Shown in pieces: positions 10,054 to 19,287 of a stretch of 64,000 nucleotides of DNA. The stretch lies in assembly GCA_028752135.1 (NCBI GenBank), contig CP082782.1, forward strand, positions 496,001 to 560,000. The letters run 5' to 3'. Positions within the stretch are counted from its first letter, which is position 1. Every line of letters starts with the position of its first letter. This DNA comes from Ehrlichia sp028752135 (GTDB lineage: Bacteria > Pseudomonadota > Alphaproteobacteria > Rickettsiales > Anaplasmataceae). Below the pieces are notes generated by a model. It was given only the letters and a program-made list of their open reading frames with translations. It was not told where the DNA came from and searched no databases. The position numbers and the translations under genes are program-made.

Positions 10054-10763
10054 TATAGTAAATTTCTTAGATATTACTTATACTATTATAAGTAACATAT
10101 TTTAATAATCAATTAATTATATGTATTATTATATCTTATATTTATATTAATTAGTGTATTTTGTGAATCATATTTTGGTATTAATTTGAAAAGACATTAT
10201 TATATTAATAGTTATCAAATAACATTAAAAATACAACCGGTATTAAATAGATCAAGCTAAATAATGTTGCAAAATGTTTTTTTAGATTTTGTGTGTATTC
10301 TATTTTAGAAATGGGATAGGACTTTTAGTTGCAACTAATTATATACTAGTAGTAGGATAGTAACATTATTAATTGTATTGTTTTAGTATTGCTATAATGA
10401 CTTAGTTTATCGTAAGTATTAATTGCTAGATATTTTGTTATGTGCTTTCTATAGCTTTGTATGTTATATAGGTTGATTACATTAATTAATGTGATTAATG
10501 AATGTTAGGGTTGATAAAAATTTTAAGTAAAACAATGGCACCCTTATAAACTCTGATAACTTTTAATTATTTATGTTTTTTAATATGAATAAATATACAA
10601 ATACTATTATTGTGTTGTCTAAGTTACAATAGAAATAGCATTTATATGGTTTGAATACATTGTGTTATACTTTAAATATAGTAGAACGAATAATAAAATA
10701 ACTAATGTGTGAATATGAAATTTATGAATGTAAATATTTTATAAAGATATAGATGGCATTATT
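10054..10763. other. Intergenic gap, 710 bp
   Basis: AT-rich spacer between array genes 5 and 6. I see no gene, RNA or strong hairpin. Confidence 0.5.
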
Positions 10764-11774
10764 TTACCTTGATACTTCTTGGTAATTGTTTACTTGTGCT
10801 TGTACTAACATTGAGTTATATAGTGCTGCATCTTGCATTTCGGGAGTATCTTTTAATCTTATTGATGAACATTGGTAAATATTTGATAGTTCATATTTTA
10901 GCTTTAAGGTACCATCTTCTTGTTCTGTTGTTTGAATTTCTGTTGCTGTCTTATGAGCACTATTAGTAACGTATGAATGTAATTGTTGCAATATATCAGC
11001 AATATTACAAGATGTTGTTTTCTGTTCAGCAACAAATAGATGTGCTATATTTCTTGGTATATGGAGTGATATTACTATATCGTGATACATTATTGTACAT
11101 GCGTTTACTTTAGTGATATCCATTTTTAAACTGCTCTTAACACTTGTTATAGTGCTTCCTTCGAGTGTTTCTATATAATCAGTTGTTTCTTCGTGGCTTA
11201 CACTTAACTTTTTTGGTGATATTACTTTAAGTTTGGTTATACGTTCTCTAGTTATAGGAGCAATGTCTGCCTCAGGATCAATCTCAATTGCTTCTTTAAA
11301 AAATGCTCCAAAACTATGTGTTATTCCCGTATACACTGCACCATGTATGCTTCCTTGGTGTAATATAGTTATACACTCATTTATAAGTTCTTGGTTAATG
11401 TTGTATCCAGAATATTTTTTTATTAAGGTACTTAGTATTTGAGATGATGCTTTATGAAGCTCGTTGTCTATTGGTATTGAATGTTCAGCTACATATTTAT
11501 CTTTTTCTTCTGGGAAGTTGGCTTTGTGTTCATTTATTAATAGAGTACATCTGTGCATATCTTCCCAAAACTGTCTTCCATCTGTACATTCTACCTGATT
11601 TATATTTCTAATGTTTGCGAAGTTGAAATTTTTTAAAGAACTTAGTAATGACTTGTATAATTTTCCGCCTGTATTTTTGTAATTTAGCATTTTCAGACCT
11701 TTCGTAATCAACGTACATATTCTATATAATACTTTTAACAAGATCAATAAAATTGTGTTAAATATATAACACAA
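10764..11774 (-). CDS. Paralogous protein 6 of 6, second subfamily (unknown function)
   Basis: 336 residues from the outermost ATG. That N-terminus, IFNTILLILLKVLYRICTLI, is a plausible membrane anchor. An internal ATG at 11690 (residue 29, MLNYKNTGG) has an AAGG seven bases upstream and would align with the start of gene 5, so the true start is uncertain. Shared marks with gene 5 are NIRNINQVECTDGRQFWED, LLINEHKANF, INECITILHQGSIHGAVYTG and TLKLKYELSNIYQCSSI. It is the first array gene in transcription order, downstream of the helicase gene but 509 bp away. Function unknown. Confidence 0.77.
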   Translation of the reverse strand: MCYIFNTILLILLKVLYRICTLITKGLKMLNYKNTGGKLYKSLLSSLKNFNFANIRNINQVECTDGRQFWEDMHRCTLLINEHKANFPEEKDKYVAEHSIPIDNELHKASSQILSTLIKKYSGYNINQELINECITILHQGSIHGAVYTGITHSFGAFFKEAIEIDPEADIAPITRERITKLKVISPKKLSVSHEETTDYIETLEGSTITSVKSSLKMDITKVNACTIMYHDIVISLHIPRNIAHLFVAEQKTTSCNIADILQQLHSYVTNSAHKTATEIQTTEQEDGTLKLKYELSNIYQCSSIRLKDTPEMQDAALYNSMLVQAQVNNYQEVSR

Positions 11775-12283
11775 ATTAATAATTATGTGCTTATTTAGGT
11801 TTTCTATAGAGGATTATATGTAACATATGGTTAGTTAATATTGATATTAATACAATTTTATGATATATCTAAATAATATTGTTTATTAGTGGTTAAAAAA
11901 TGATTTTTTTATAACCAAATGGAATAGTCATGAAAATGTCGCATAATACTACATGAGATAAACAGCATACTGTTTAGAATAACTGAAAGAAGTTTTTTAC
12001 AGACTTAGTATATATTGTAATAATTCCGATAAATATGATATAGAAATCTTTTACACTTATGTATACTGTGTGTTATATCTTTACATGTGTATAATATATT
12101 GTATAGTTGAAATATTGTTTAATTACAAACTTTAGAAATACCTTATATTTATAAGGTATTATGGGTATCTTCTAATAGTTATATTTTTATTTGTTTATAC
12201 CAATTGCTTGTGTTATTTATGATAACATGGGATGGATACATTGATAAATTTAAGAGATCTTGTGTGCTTATTATTTGTAGAAG
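11775..12283. other. Intergenic gap, 509 bp, with one hairpin
   Basis: AT-rich spacer downstream of the helicase gene. Apart from the perfect hairpin at 12137-12160 I see nothing recognisable. Confidence 0.5.
12137..12160. terminator. Perfect inverted repeat, possible uvrD terminator
   Basis: Arms AATACCTTATA and TATAAGGTATT pair perfectly over 11 bp with a two-base loop, 124 bp past the helicase stop. There is no following T-run on either strand, so it may be a weak terminator, an RNA-stabilising stem or a protein-binding palindrome. Confidence 0.35.
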
Positions 12284-14206
12284 TTATTGGTAATAGCTTG
12301 ATATATTCTTTATGACTTGGATATGTTCTGCAGGTAATTCTTTAATGAATCTCGATATTTTCATTTGTTGGCGCCAATTGTTTATATCTCTTATTGCAAC
12401 GCATGATATAAATAATTGTTCACGAGCTCGTGTGATCCCTACGTAAGCTAGTCTTCGTTCTTCTTCTAATGCTTCTCCTGTTCTGTCTTGTAAGGATTTC
12501 TCGTGCGGAAATACTCCTTCTTCCCATCCAGGTAGGAAAACTATAGGAAATTCTAAACCTTTTGCTGCATGTAAAGTCATTATGTAGGTGTAATTGTCAT
12601 CTTGATCTAGTGAATCTGTTTCTGTGACAAGACTAATATGCTCTAGAAATTCGTTTATGTCATTAAAATTTAGTAATGCTGAAAAAAGCTCTTTAATGTT
12701 TTCTATTCTTGCTAACCCGTTTTCACCCTCATTTTCTAACATGTCTATATATCCTGAATCATATGCTATCATCTTTACAGTATTTGATATTGAATCTAGC
12801 TCCAACGATTCTTTCCAGGACTTGATTTTATTTAATAAATTACTTAAAGACCTGGATGCTTTGTCAGGTAATTGATTGTCTGAAATTAACATGTTTGCAG
12901 CATTTAAAAAATAGGTGTTATTTTGTTTTGCACATAGATATATTTTATTAAGAGTAGATGCTCCTATATGTCGTTTTGGTTTGTTGATAATTCTTTCAAA
13001 AGCAATGTCATTATTAGGGTTTGCTGTAATTTTTAAATAAGCAATAATATCACGAATTTCTTGTCGATCGTAAAACCTTGTACCTCCAATTATTCTATAT
13101 GGTATGTTATATTTAATGAAATATTCTTCAAATATACGTGTTTGAAATCCTGCTCTTACTAAAATTGCTGTTTCATTGAATTGATAGTCGTGTAAGTTTT
13201 TTATATGTTCACATATGTATTGGGCTTCTGATTTGCTATCCCAGAATTTCATTAAATTAACTTTCTGCCCTTGTTTATTTGTTGTCCATAACTTTTTTCC
13301 TAACGTAGATTTGTTATTGTTTATTATTGCTGTAGCGACGTCTAATATGTTAGCTGTTGATCTATAGTTGCATTCTAAACGTATAACTTTCGCATTAGGA
13401 AAGTCATCAGAGAATTTGAGTATATTTCCTACTTCTGCTCCACGCCAGCTATATATAGACTGATCGTCATCTCCAACACAGCATAGGTTTTTATGTTTTT
13501 GAGCTAATAGCCTTAGCCATAGGTATTGAATGGTATTAATATCTTGATACTCATCGACCATAATATATTTAAATTGTTCTTGGTAGTGAGATAAGATGTT
13601 ATGTTGCATAGTAAATATTTGGATGTTGTATAGTAGTAAATCCCCAAAATCAACACAGTTTAGGAATTTTAATCTTTCTTGATAAATGTGGTAGACACTT
13701 AATGCTACTGTATTGATAGGTTTATATAGTTCTGTTTCAGTAACATCATTAGGCATTAACCCTCTATCTTTCCATCTTTGTATTTTATTTAAGATGATCT
13801 TGTGAGCATCTGATGCGTATTCAGGATGCATATCATTTACGATAGTTTTTATCACTTGTAGTTGGTCATCTGTATTAATTATTGTGAAATCATTTTTTAA
13901 CCCAACTATTTCTGCATGTTGCCTGAGGATTTTTGCAGCTATTGCGTGAAAAGTACCTAACCATATATTATATGCAGGAGTTAGTTCACTAATTCTTGCA
14001 AGCATTTCATTTGCAGCTTTATTGGTAAATGTAACTGCTAGAATTTGACTGGGAAGCGCAAAATTGTTATTTATAATGTATGCTATTCTTGTAGTGACAG
14101 TTCTAGTCTTACCAGTACCTGCTCCCGCTAATATTAAAATAGGCCCATTGACACTAATAACAGCTTCTTTCTGATCTTCGTTAAGTGAAGTTATATAATC
14201 TTCCAT
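12284..14206 (-). CDS. uvrD: UvrD/PcrA-type superfamily 1 DNA helicase
   Basis: 3'-5' ATP-dependent DNA helicase of repair and replication-restart pathways, acting on nicked or stalled DNA. 640 residues, slightly short for the family (about 650-720). Motifs in order: Q-motif LNEDQKEAV (8-16), Walker A AGAGTGKT (27-34), AVTFTNKAANEM (motif Ia), VDEYQDIN (Walker B, about 218), GDDDQSIYSWRGAE (motif III), LECNYRS (motif IV), TLHAAKGLEFPIVFLPG (motif V, about 545) and ERRLAYVGITRARE (motif VI). The C-terminal Tudor-like extension of UvrD/PcrA is short. The start gives the usual distance to the Q-motif. It is divergent from gyrA with 376 bp between them. Confidence 0.93.
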   Translation of the reverse strand: MEDYITSLNEDQKEAVISVNGPILILAGAGTGKTRTVTTRIAYIINNNFALPSQILAVTFTNKAANEMLARISELTPAYNIWLGTFHAIAAKILRQHAEIVGLKNDFTIINTDDQLQVIKTIVNDMHPEYASDAHKIILNKIQRWKDRGLMPNDVTETELYKPINTVALSVYHIYQERLKFLNCVDFGDLLLYNIQIFTMQHNILSHYQEQFKYIMVDEYQDINTIQYLWLRLLAQKHKNLCCVGDDDQSIYSWRGAEVGNILKFSDDFPNAKVIRLECNYRSTANILDVATAIINNNKSTLGKKLWTTNKQGQKVNLMKFWDSKSEAQYICEHIKNLHDYQFNETAILVRAGFQTRIFEEYFIKYNIPYRIIGGTRFYDRQEIRDIIAYLKITANPNNDIAFERIINKPKRHIGASTLNKIYLCAKQNNTYFLNAANMLISDNQLPDKASRSLSNLLNKIKSWKESLELDSISNTVKMIAYDSGYIDMLENEGENGLARIENIKELFSALLNFNDINEFLEHISLVTETDSLDQDDNYTYIMTLHAAKGLEFPIVFLPGWEEGVFPHEKSLQDRTGEALEEERRLAYVGITRAREQLFISCVAIRDINNWRQQMKISRFIKELPAEHIQVIKNISSYYQ

Positions 14207-14582
14207 AATGTGATAAGTTTATTATCCTTGATTATACTATATTTTTTTTGTTGCATAGTCAAAATAAGATGTAATATTGGATTAGAAAATTAGTTTCTAA
14301 TATGGGAATAATAGCATAGTTACTTACTATTCCAATGTTTGTTGAAGTGATATATAAAAATGAAAACTTTTATGTTTTTGATTTACTAAATAATGTGATT
14401 TTAGTTTGTATATGTAAATAATATTGCCGAGAAATACAATCTCTTAGAATAATAATCTTTATGTAAGATTTATATTGAATATTTGTTTATGTTTTTCTTA
14501 TTTTGTAAACAATTACTTGACCTTACTACTCTTGAGAATTAAGATGTGTTCTATATTCTTAAGATCAGTTAATAAATATTAG
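14207..14582. other. Divergent intergenic region uvrD-gyrA
   Basis: 376 bp that must carry promoters for both divergent genes. A good sigma-70-type promoter for gyrA is listed separately; I could not place one confidently for uvrD. Confidence 0.5.
14517..14545 (+). promoter_or_regulatory. Predicted sigma-70 promoter of gyrA
   Basis: TTGACC at 14517-14522 and TAAGAT at 14540-14545 are separated by exactly 17 bp and lie 37 bp before the gyrA start. This is the best promoter match I saw in the window. Prediction from sequence only. Confidence 0.55.
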
Positions 14583-17277
14583 ATGAGTGATGTCAATAAT
14601 GTCATACCAGTTTCTATAGAACAAGAATTGGAGGACTCTTACTTATCTTACGCGATGAGTGTTATAGTTAGTAGAGCAATTCCTGATATACGAGATGGAT
14701 TAAAGCCTGTTCATAGAAGAATTCTATATTCTATGTATAAATCTGGCTATGATTATGGTAAACCATATAAAAAAGCGGCTCGTGTTGTTGGTGAAGATAG
14801 GAAGATACCATCCTCATGCAGATGCAGCAATTTACGATTCGTTAGTAAGAATGGCCCAAGAGTTTTCTTTATTATTGCCCTTGATTGATAGTCAAGGTAA
14901 TTTTGGGTCAATAGATGGTGATCCGCCGGCTTCTATGCGTTATACAGAAGCTAGATTAGCAAAAGCTGCTCATTTTTTATTGAACGATATAGATGAAGAT
15001 ACTGTGGATTTTCGTCCTAATTATGATGAAAATGAAGTTGAACCAGTAGTACTACCAGCAGAATTTCCTAATATATTAGTTAATGGAGCTGGTGGAGTTG
15101 CTGTTGGTATGTCAACTAATATTCCATCTCATAATTTAGGGGAAGTCATAGATGCTTGTATAGCCTATATAAATAATCCTGAAATTACTCTAGATGAGTT
15201 GATGGGTATTGTTCGTGGGCCTGATTTTCCTACTGGAGGTACTATATTAGGTGATGCTGGTATACGTTCTGCATTTATAACTGGTAAGGGAACTATTATT
15301 GTTCAAGGAAAAACTCATTTGGAAGATTTACCATCTGGTAAACAGGCAATAATTATTGATGAAATACCTTATCAGGTAAACAAAGCAAAGCTTATTGAGC
15401 GTATTCATGAATTAGTTAAAGAGAAAAAGATAGAAGGAATATTAGATTTACGTGATGAATCTAATAAAATGGGAATTAGAGTTGCAATTGAACTAAAAAA
15501 ACAGGTATCTCATCAAGTTGTTTTGAATCAAATTTTAGGTTTAACTCCGTTAAGAACAAGCTTCAGTATTAATACTCTTGTATTGGATAATAATAGACCA
15601 AAGGTGATGTCGTTACTTGAAATAATATCGACATTCATTGAATATAGAAAGGAAGTTTTAACTCGTCGTACACAATTTAGGTTAAGGAAAGTTAGAGAAA
15701 AGGCACATTTGCATATAGGTATGTATATTGCCGTATTAAATATTGATAGAGTAATAGCTATTATCAGGTCATCTCGTGATACAGCGGAAGCTACGAAACG
15801 GTTACTAGAGTGTAAGTGGGATGCTTTAACATCTGTTAGGGAGATGATAGAACTTGTTGCTGATAGTAAGAGCATTGTAGTTGATAATGTTTGTCAGTTA
15901 ACGGGTGTACAAGTAAAGTCAATATTGGAAATGAAGTTACAACGTCTAACAAGTTTAGAGAAGGAAAAATTAGAACTTGATTTAAAGTCTATGGTATCCA
16001 TGATTACACAATATACTGAACTTCTTAAGAATAAAGAATCTTTACTTCAACTGATTAAAGATGGGTTAGAGGAAGTTAAAGTAAAACTAGCTGTCCCTAG
16101 AAGGACGACGATAGATTATTCACATTTTGAAACTGATGTTGAAGATCTCATACCAAAAGAAGATATGGTAGTTACTGTAACTATGAGTGGTTACATTAAG
16201 CGTGCTAAACTTTCAAATTATCGTGCACAAAGAAGAGGTGGTAAGGGAAGAATAGGACAAGCTATAAAGGAAGAAGATGTAATAACTAATCTTTTTGTTG
16301 TAAATACTCATACTAGTGTACTTTTCTTTTCTAATATTGGTAGAGTATATAAGTTAAAAGTTTATAAGCTTCCGTTAGGAGAACCTACATCACGTGGAAG
16401 ATCTTTAGTAAATATTTTTCCTCTTGCTGAGAATGAACTAATAACTAGTGTCATGCCATTACCTGATAATGCAGAAGATACTGAATCGTTAAATATAGTA
16501 TTTGCAACTGCATCAGGTAATTTGAGACGTAATGCATTATCGGATTTTCAATATGTACCTAGTAATGGGAAAATAGCTATGGTGTTGGATGAAGATGATA
16601 CTTTAATATCTGTTAAAGTATGTAAAGAGGAGGATCATGTTTTATTATCTACAAAGCTAGGAAAAAGTATTAGATTTTCTGTAAGTAATGTCCGTCAATT
16701 TAAGGGCAGGATGTCTGATGGGGTAAGGGCAATTAAATTGTCTTCACAGAAAGATCATGTAATTTCCATGTCTATATTGGTTGCGATGGATATAGATTCT
16801 GAGAAAAAGGATCTATATTTGAGAGTTCCTTTGGAAAAACGTATTCATGTTAAAGAAGAAGGTTTCATTAATGATGGAATAGCTAAGATATTAACTGAGC
16901 TGGGGTTAGCACAAGATATTTTTATGACTATGGTACAGAATGAGCAGTTTATTTTAACTGTAACTGAAAATGGTTTTGGGAAAAGGACTTCTGCGTATGA
17001 ATATCGTACTACTTTAAGAGGTGGAGTAGGTGTTGTAAATATTTTGACTACTGCACGTAATGGTAATGTAGTAGCTAGTTTTTCTGTTGAGTCTAATGAT
17101 CATATAATGTTGATTACAGATAAAGGTAAATTAATACGTATTGCTGTAAGTGATATTAGAATCATTGGTAGAAGTACTCAAGGTGTTACTTTATTTAAGA
17201 CTGATAAACATGAAAAAGTTGTTTCTGTGGCAAAAATAATTGATGCTAAGGAAGATTCTGATATTGATGATGTATAG
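14583..17277 (+). CDS. gyrA: DNA gyrase subunit A, interrupted by a frameshift at codon 71-72
   Basis: Breakage-reunion subunit of gyrase (A2B2), which introduces negative supercoils. Frame 1 gives MSDVNNVIPVSIEQELEDSY through KKAARVVGE, then loses homology. The frame one base on continues IGRYHPHADAAIYDSL to the end. At 14793-14799 the bases read GAA G ATA where GAA GTN ATA is expected, so two bases appear to be missing. Restored, the protein is about 898 residues. Other marks are the DGLKPVHRRILYSM region, the GyrA-box QRRGGKG (which separates it from ParC) and repeated C-terminal beta-propeller blades. The catalytic-tyrosine region is preserved, reading MRYTEARLAK. HPHAD replaces the usual HPHGD. 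Gyrase is essential, so a sequencing error, or less likely a +1 frameshift during translation, is expected. Confidence 0.88.
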
Positions 17278-17479
17278 ATAAAGATTTTTCATATATACAA
17301 AATAATTAATCTAAAAAGAGATGAATTTACTAAGATTAGGGTTGTTGATAGAATACTTTTGGTATTATGTTATAGCAATTAAACCGTAGAAAAAGTTGAT
17401 TTTAGTAGTAAAAGCAATTAACGTTAAGTAAGATTTGATACTGATAACATAGATAATGAGTTGTTATATATATAAATAA

Positions 17480-18117
17480 ATGAATCGAAAAAAATAAATT
17501 TACTATTTAGTAAGTTTCAAGAGCATAATCGCTATCCAAAAATAGAGTTAAAATATACTAATAGCTTTACTTTATTAATAGCAATAGTTTTATCTGCACG
17601 TACTACTGACATTAGTGTTAATAAGATTACAAACAAGTTATTTGAAATTGCTGATACTCCAGAAAAAATGTTATCTCTTGGTGAAGAAAATCTAAAAAAA
17701 TATATAAGTACAATAGGATTATATAATTCTAAAGCTAAGAATATTATTATGCTTAGTGAAATTATTATAAATCAGTATTGTGGTATTATACCTTTTGATT
17801 TTGATGCTCTTGTAAAGTTACCAGGTGTAGGGAGAAAAAGTGCAAATGTTTTTCTAAACACGTGGTTAAATTTACCAACTGTGGCTGTTGACACTCATGT
17901 ATTTAGAGTAAGTAACCGGATAGGATTAGTTAAGGAGAATAATGTGTTAAAAACAGAAAATGCATTGGTAAATATAATACCAAAAAAGTGGTTATTATAT
18001 GCACATCATTGGTTAGTATTGCATGGTAGGTATGTATGTAAATCAAGGAAACCATTATGTAATGGATGTATAGTAAAAGATTTATGTGAATATAAAAGTA
18101 AGAATTTGTCTTGTTGA
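17480..18117 (+). CDS. nth: Endonuclease III (DNA glycosylase/AP lyase), frameshifted near start
   Basis: Base-excision repair enzyme removing oxidised pyrimidines and cutting at the abasic site. The natural start is ATG 17480 (MNRKK), but the run of seven A at 17488-17494 puts TAA next. With eight A the frame continues INLLFSKFQEHNRY into the intact body. Without correction only an N-terminally truncated protein from ATG 17668 is possible. Seen in the body: FTLLIAIVLSARTTD, the helix-hairpin-helix LPGVGRKSA with the catalytic lysine, VAVDTHVFRV with the catalytic aspartate, and the 4Fe-4S ligands CKSRKPLCNGCIVKDLC (Cys-X6-Cys-X2-Cys-X5-Cys). It lies 202 bp after gyrA. The corrected length of about 212 residues is normal. 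Confidence 0.88.
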
Positions 18118-18612
18118 TAAGATATTAAATTACTTGTTTGGGAATAATTGTTAAGTTAGATAGATAAATAGAAAATGTTATAAAGTGGATTTTGTATACA
18201 TTATTAATTGGTATTGCATATATGTAGATCGAGAAAGCTATTATATAGTGATGTATAATATATATAAGACTTACATAAGTATAGAATAAGGGTTTGTTTT
18301 GTTGAGTAAAATGTTAAGTTATTCTTTGTTTTAAATTATGACTTAGTGAAATAATAAATCAAAAGGAAAAGGTTATATTGTGTTACACATAGTTAAATTG
18401 TATTGTGGTATATGTAACTATAGAATCCTTTGCTAGTAAATTTGTAATGAAAATTTTATAGGCGTGTAAGGGGCTATGTAATCCTGTTAGTAATTGTATT
18501 ACAGCTAATCTTTATTGAAGATAATATCATTATTGGATTATTGCCTAAAATGATTGACTATATGCGTTTATTTTCCTACATTGATTTATCTTTGTAAATT
18601 AATTGGGATTTT
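18118..18612. other. Intergenic gap, 495 bp
   Basis: AT-rich spacer between nth and the TPR protein gene. No gene or RNA is recognised. Confidence 0.5.
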
Positions 18613-19215
18613 ATGGAATTAAACATAACTAGTACTGTTGCAAAGTTAAAATGGGTTAGTGTTATTACACTTGCTTTATTGTTAGTGTTTGCAGGGGCAT
18701 TTTCATGGTTAAGTAAACGTCATGATGAAAAGTCACAGCAGGTAAGTGACATGATTTATGATGCTTTAATAAATGAAGTTAGCGATGATAGTGTAGTGAA
18801 AATATTAAATGATGTTGCTAATATTAAAGGATGTAATTATCAGTATTTAGCGAAATTCAAATTGGCAAGTATTTATAGTCAGGATCAAGTAGATAAAGCA
18901 CAGGCTATATACGCTGATTTAGCTTCTGATAAAAATCTTATACCAGAATTGAGAGAATTAGCAGAGTATCTGCAGGTTGTAATGTTACTTAAGGGTGATG
19001 ACATGAATTTATTGGAAAGTAAAATTCAAGAACTGTTGTCTAGGAGATTAGATGTTTATAAATCATCTATAAAAGAATTAATAGCAGTATCTATGATTAA
19101 AAATGGTGACATAAATAGTGCTATTGGGATAATAAAAGAAATAGTAAGTGCTTCGGATTCTGAGCCAACGGTATATAAAAATGCTATAGATTTATTGCAA
19201 ATTTATGAGAATTAG
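18613..19215 (+). CDS. YfgM-like TPR membrane protein
   Basis: 200 residues. An N-terminal segment, WVSVITLALLLVFAGAFSWL (about 14-33), is followed by a helical region with SDMIYDALINEV, YQYLAKFKLASIYSQ and KAQAIYADLASD. This is the pattern of the YfgM / TPR_21 family: one membrane anchor plus a tetratricopeptide-like domain. In E. coli, YfgM is an ancillary subunit of the SecYEG translocon and links to periplasmic chaperones; the Rickettsiales homologues are uncharacterised, so that role is only suggested. The C-terminal half continues with paired helices. It precedes htpG by about 70 bp on the same strand, so the two may be cotranscribed. Confidence 0.65.
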   Translation: MELNITSTVAKLKWVSVITLALLLVFAGAFSWLSKRHDEKSQQVSDMIYDALINEVSDDSVVKILNDVANIKGCNYQYLAKFKLASIYSQDQVDKAQAIYADLASDKNLIPELRELAEYLQVVMLLKGDDMNLLESKIQELLSRRLDVYKSSIKELIAVSMIKNGDINSAIGIIKEIVSASDSEPTVYKNAIDLLQIYEN

Positions 19216-19287
19216 TAAGTCTGAAAAACTTGAAAATTATTTATGTAATTGTTACTTATCTATTTATGGTAATTTAAGAGGGTGAAT

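Noticed and set aside
14749..17277. Treating the downstream gyrA frame as an independent gene starting at ATG 14749
   Set aside because: Its first residues (MIMVNHIKKRLVLLVK) are out-of-frame translation of the conserved GyrA region; the real gene begins at 14583.
19229..19262. Heat-shock sigma-32 promoter before htpG
   Set aside because: CTTGAAA is present, but no CCCCAT-like -10 occurs at the right distance; kept only as a remark in the htpG entry.
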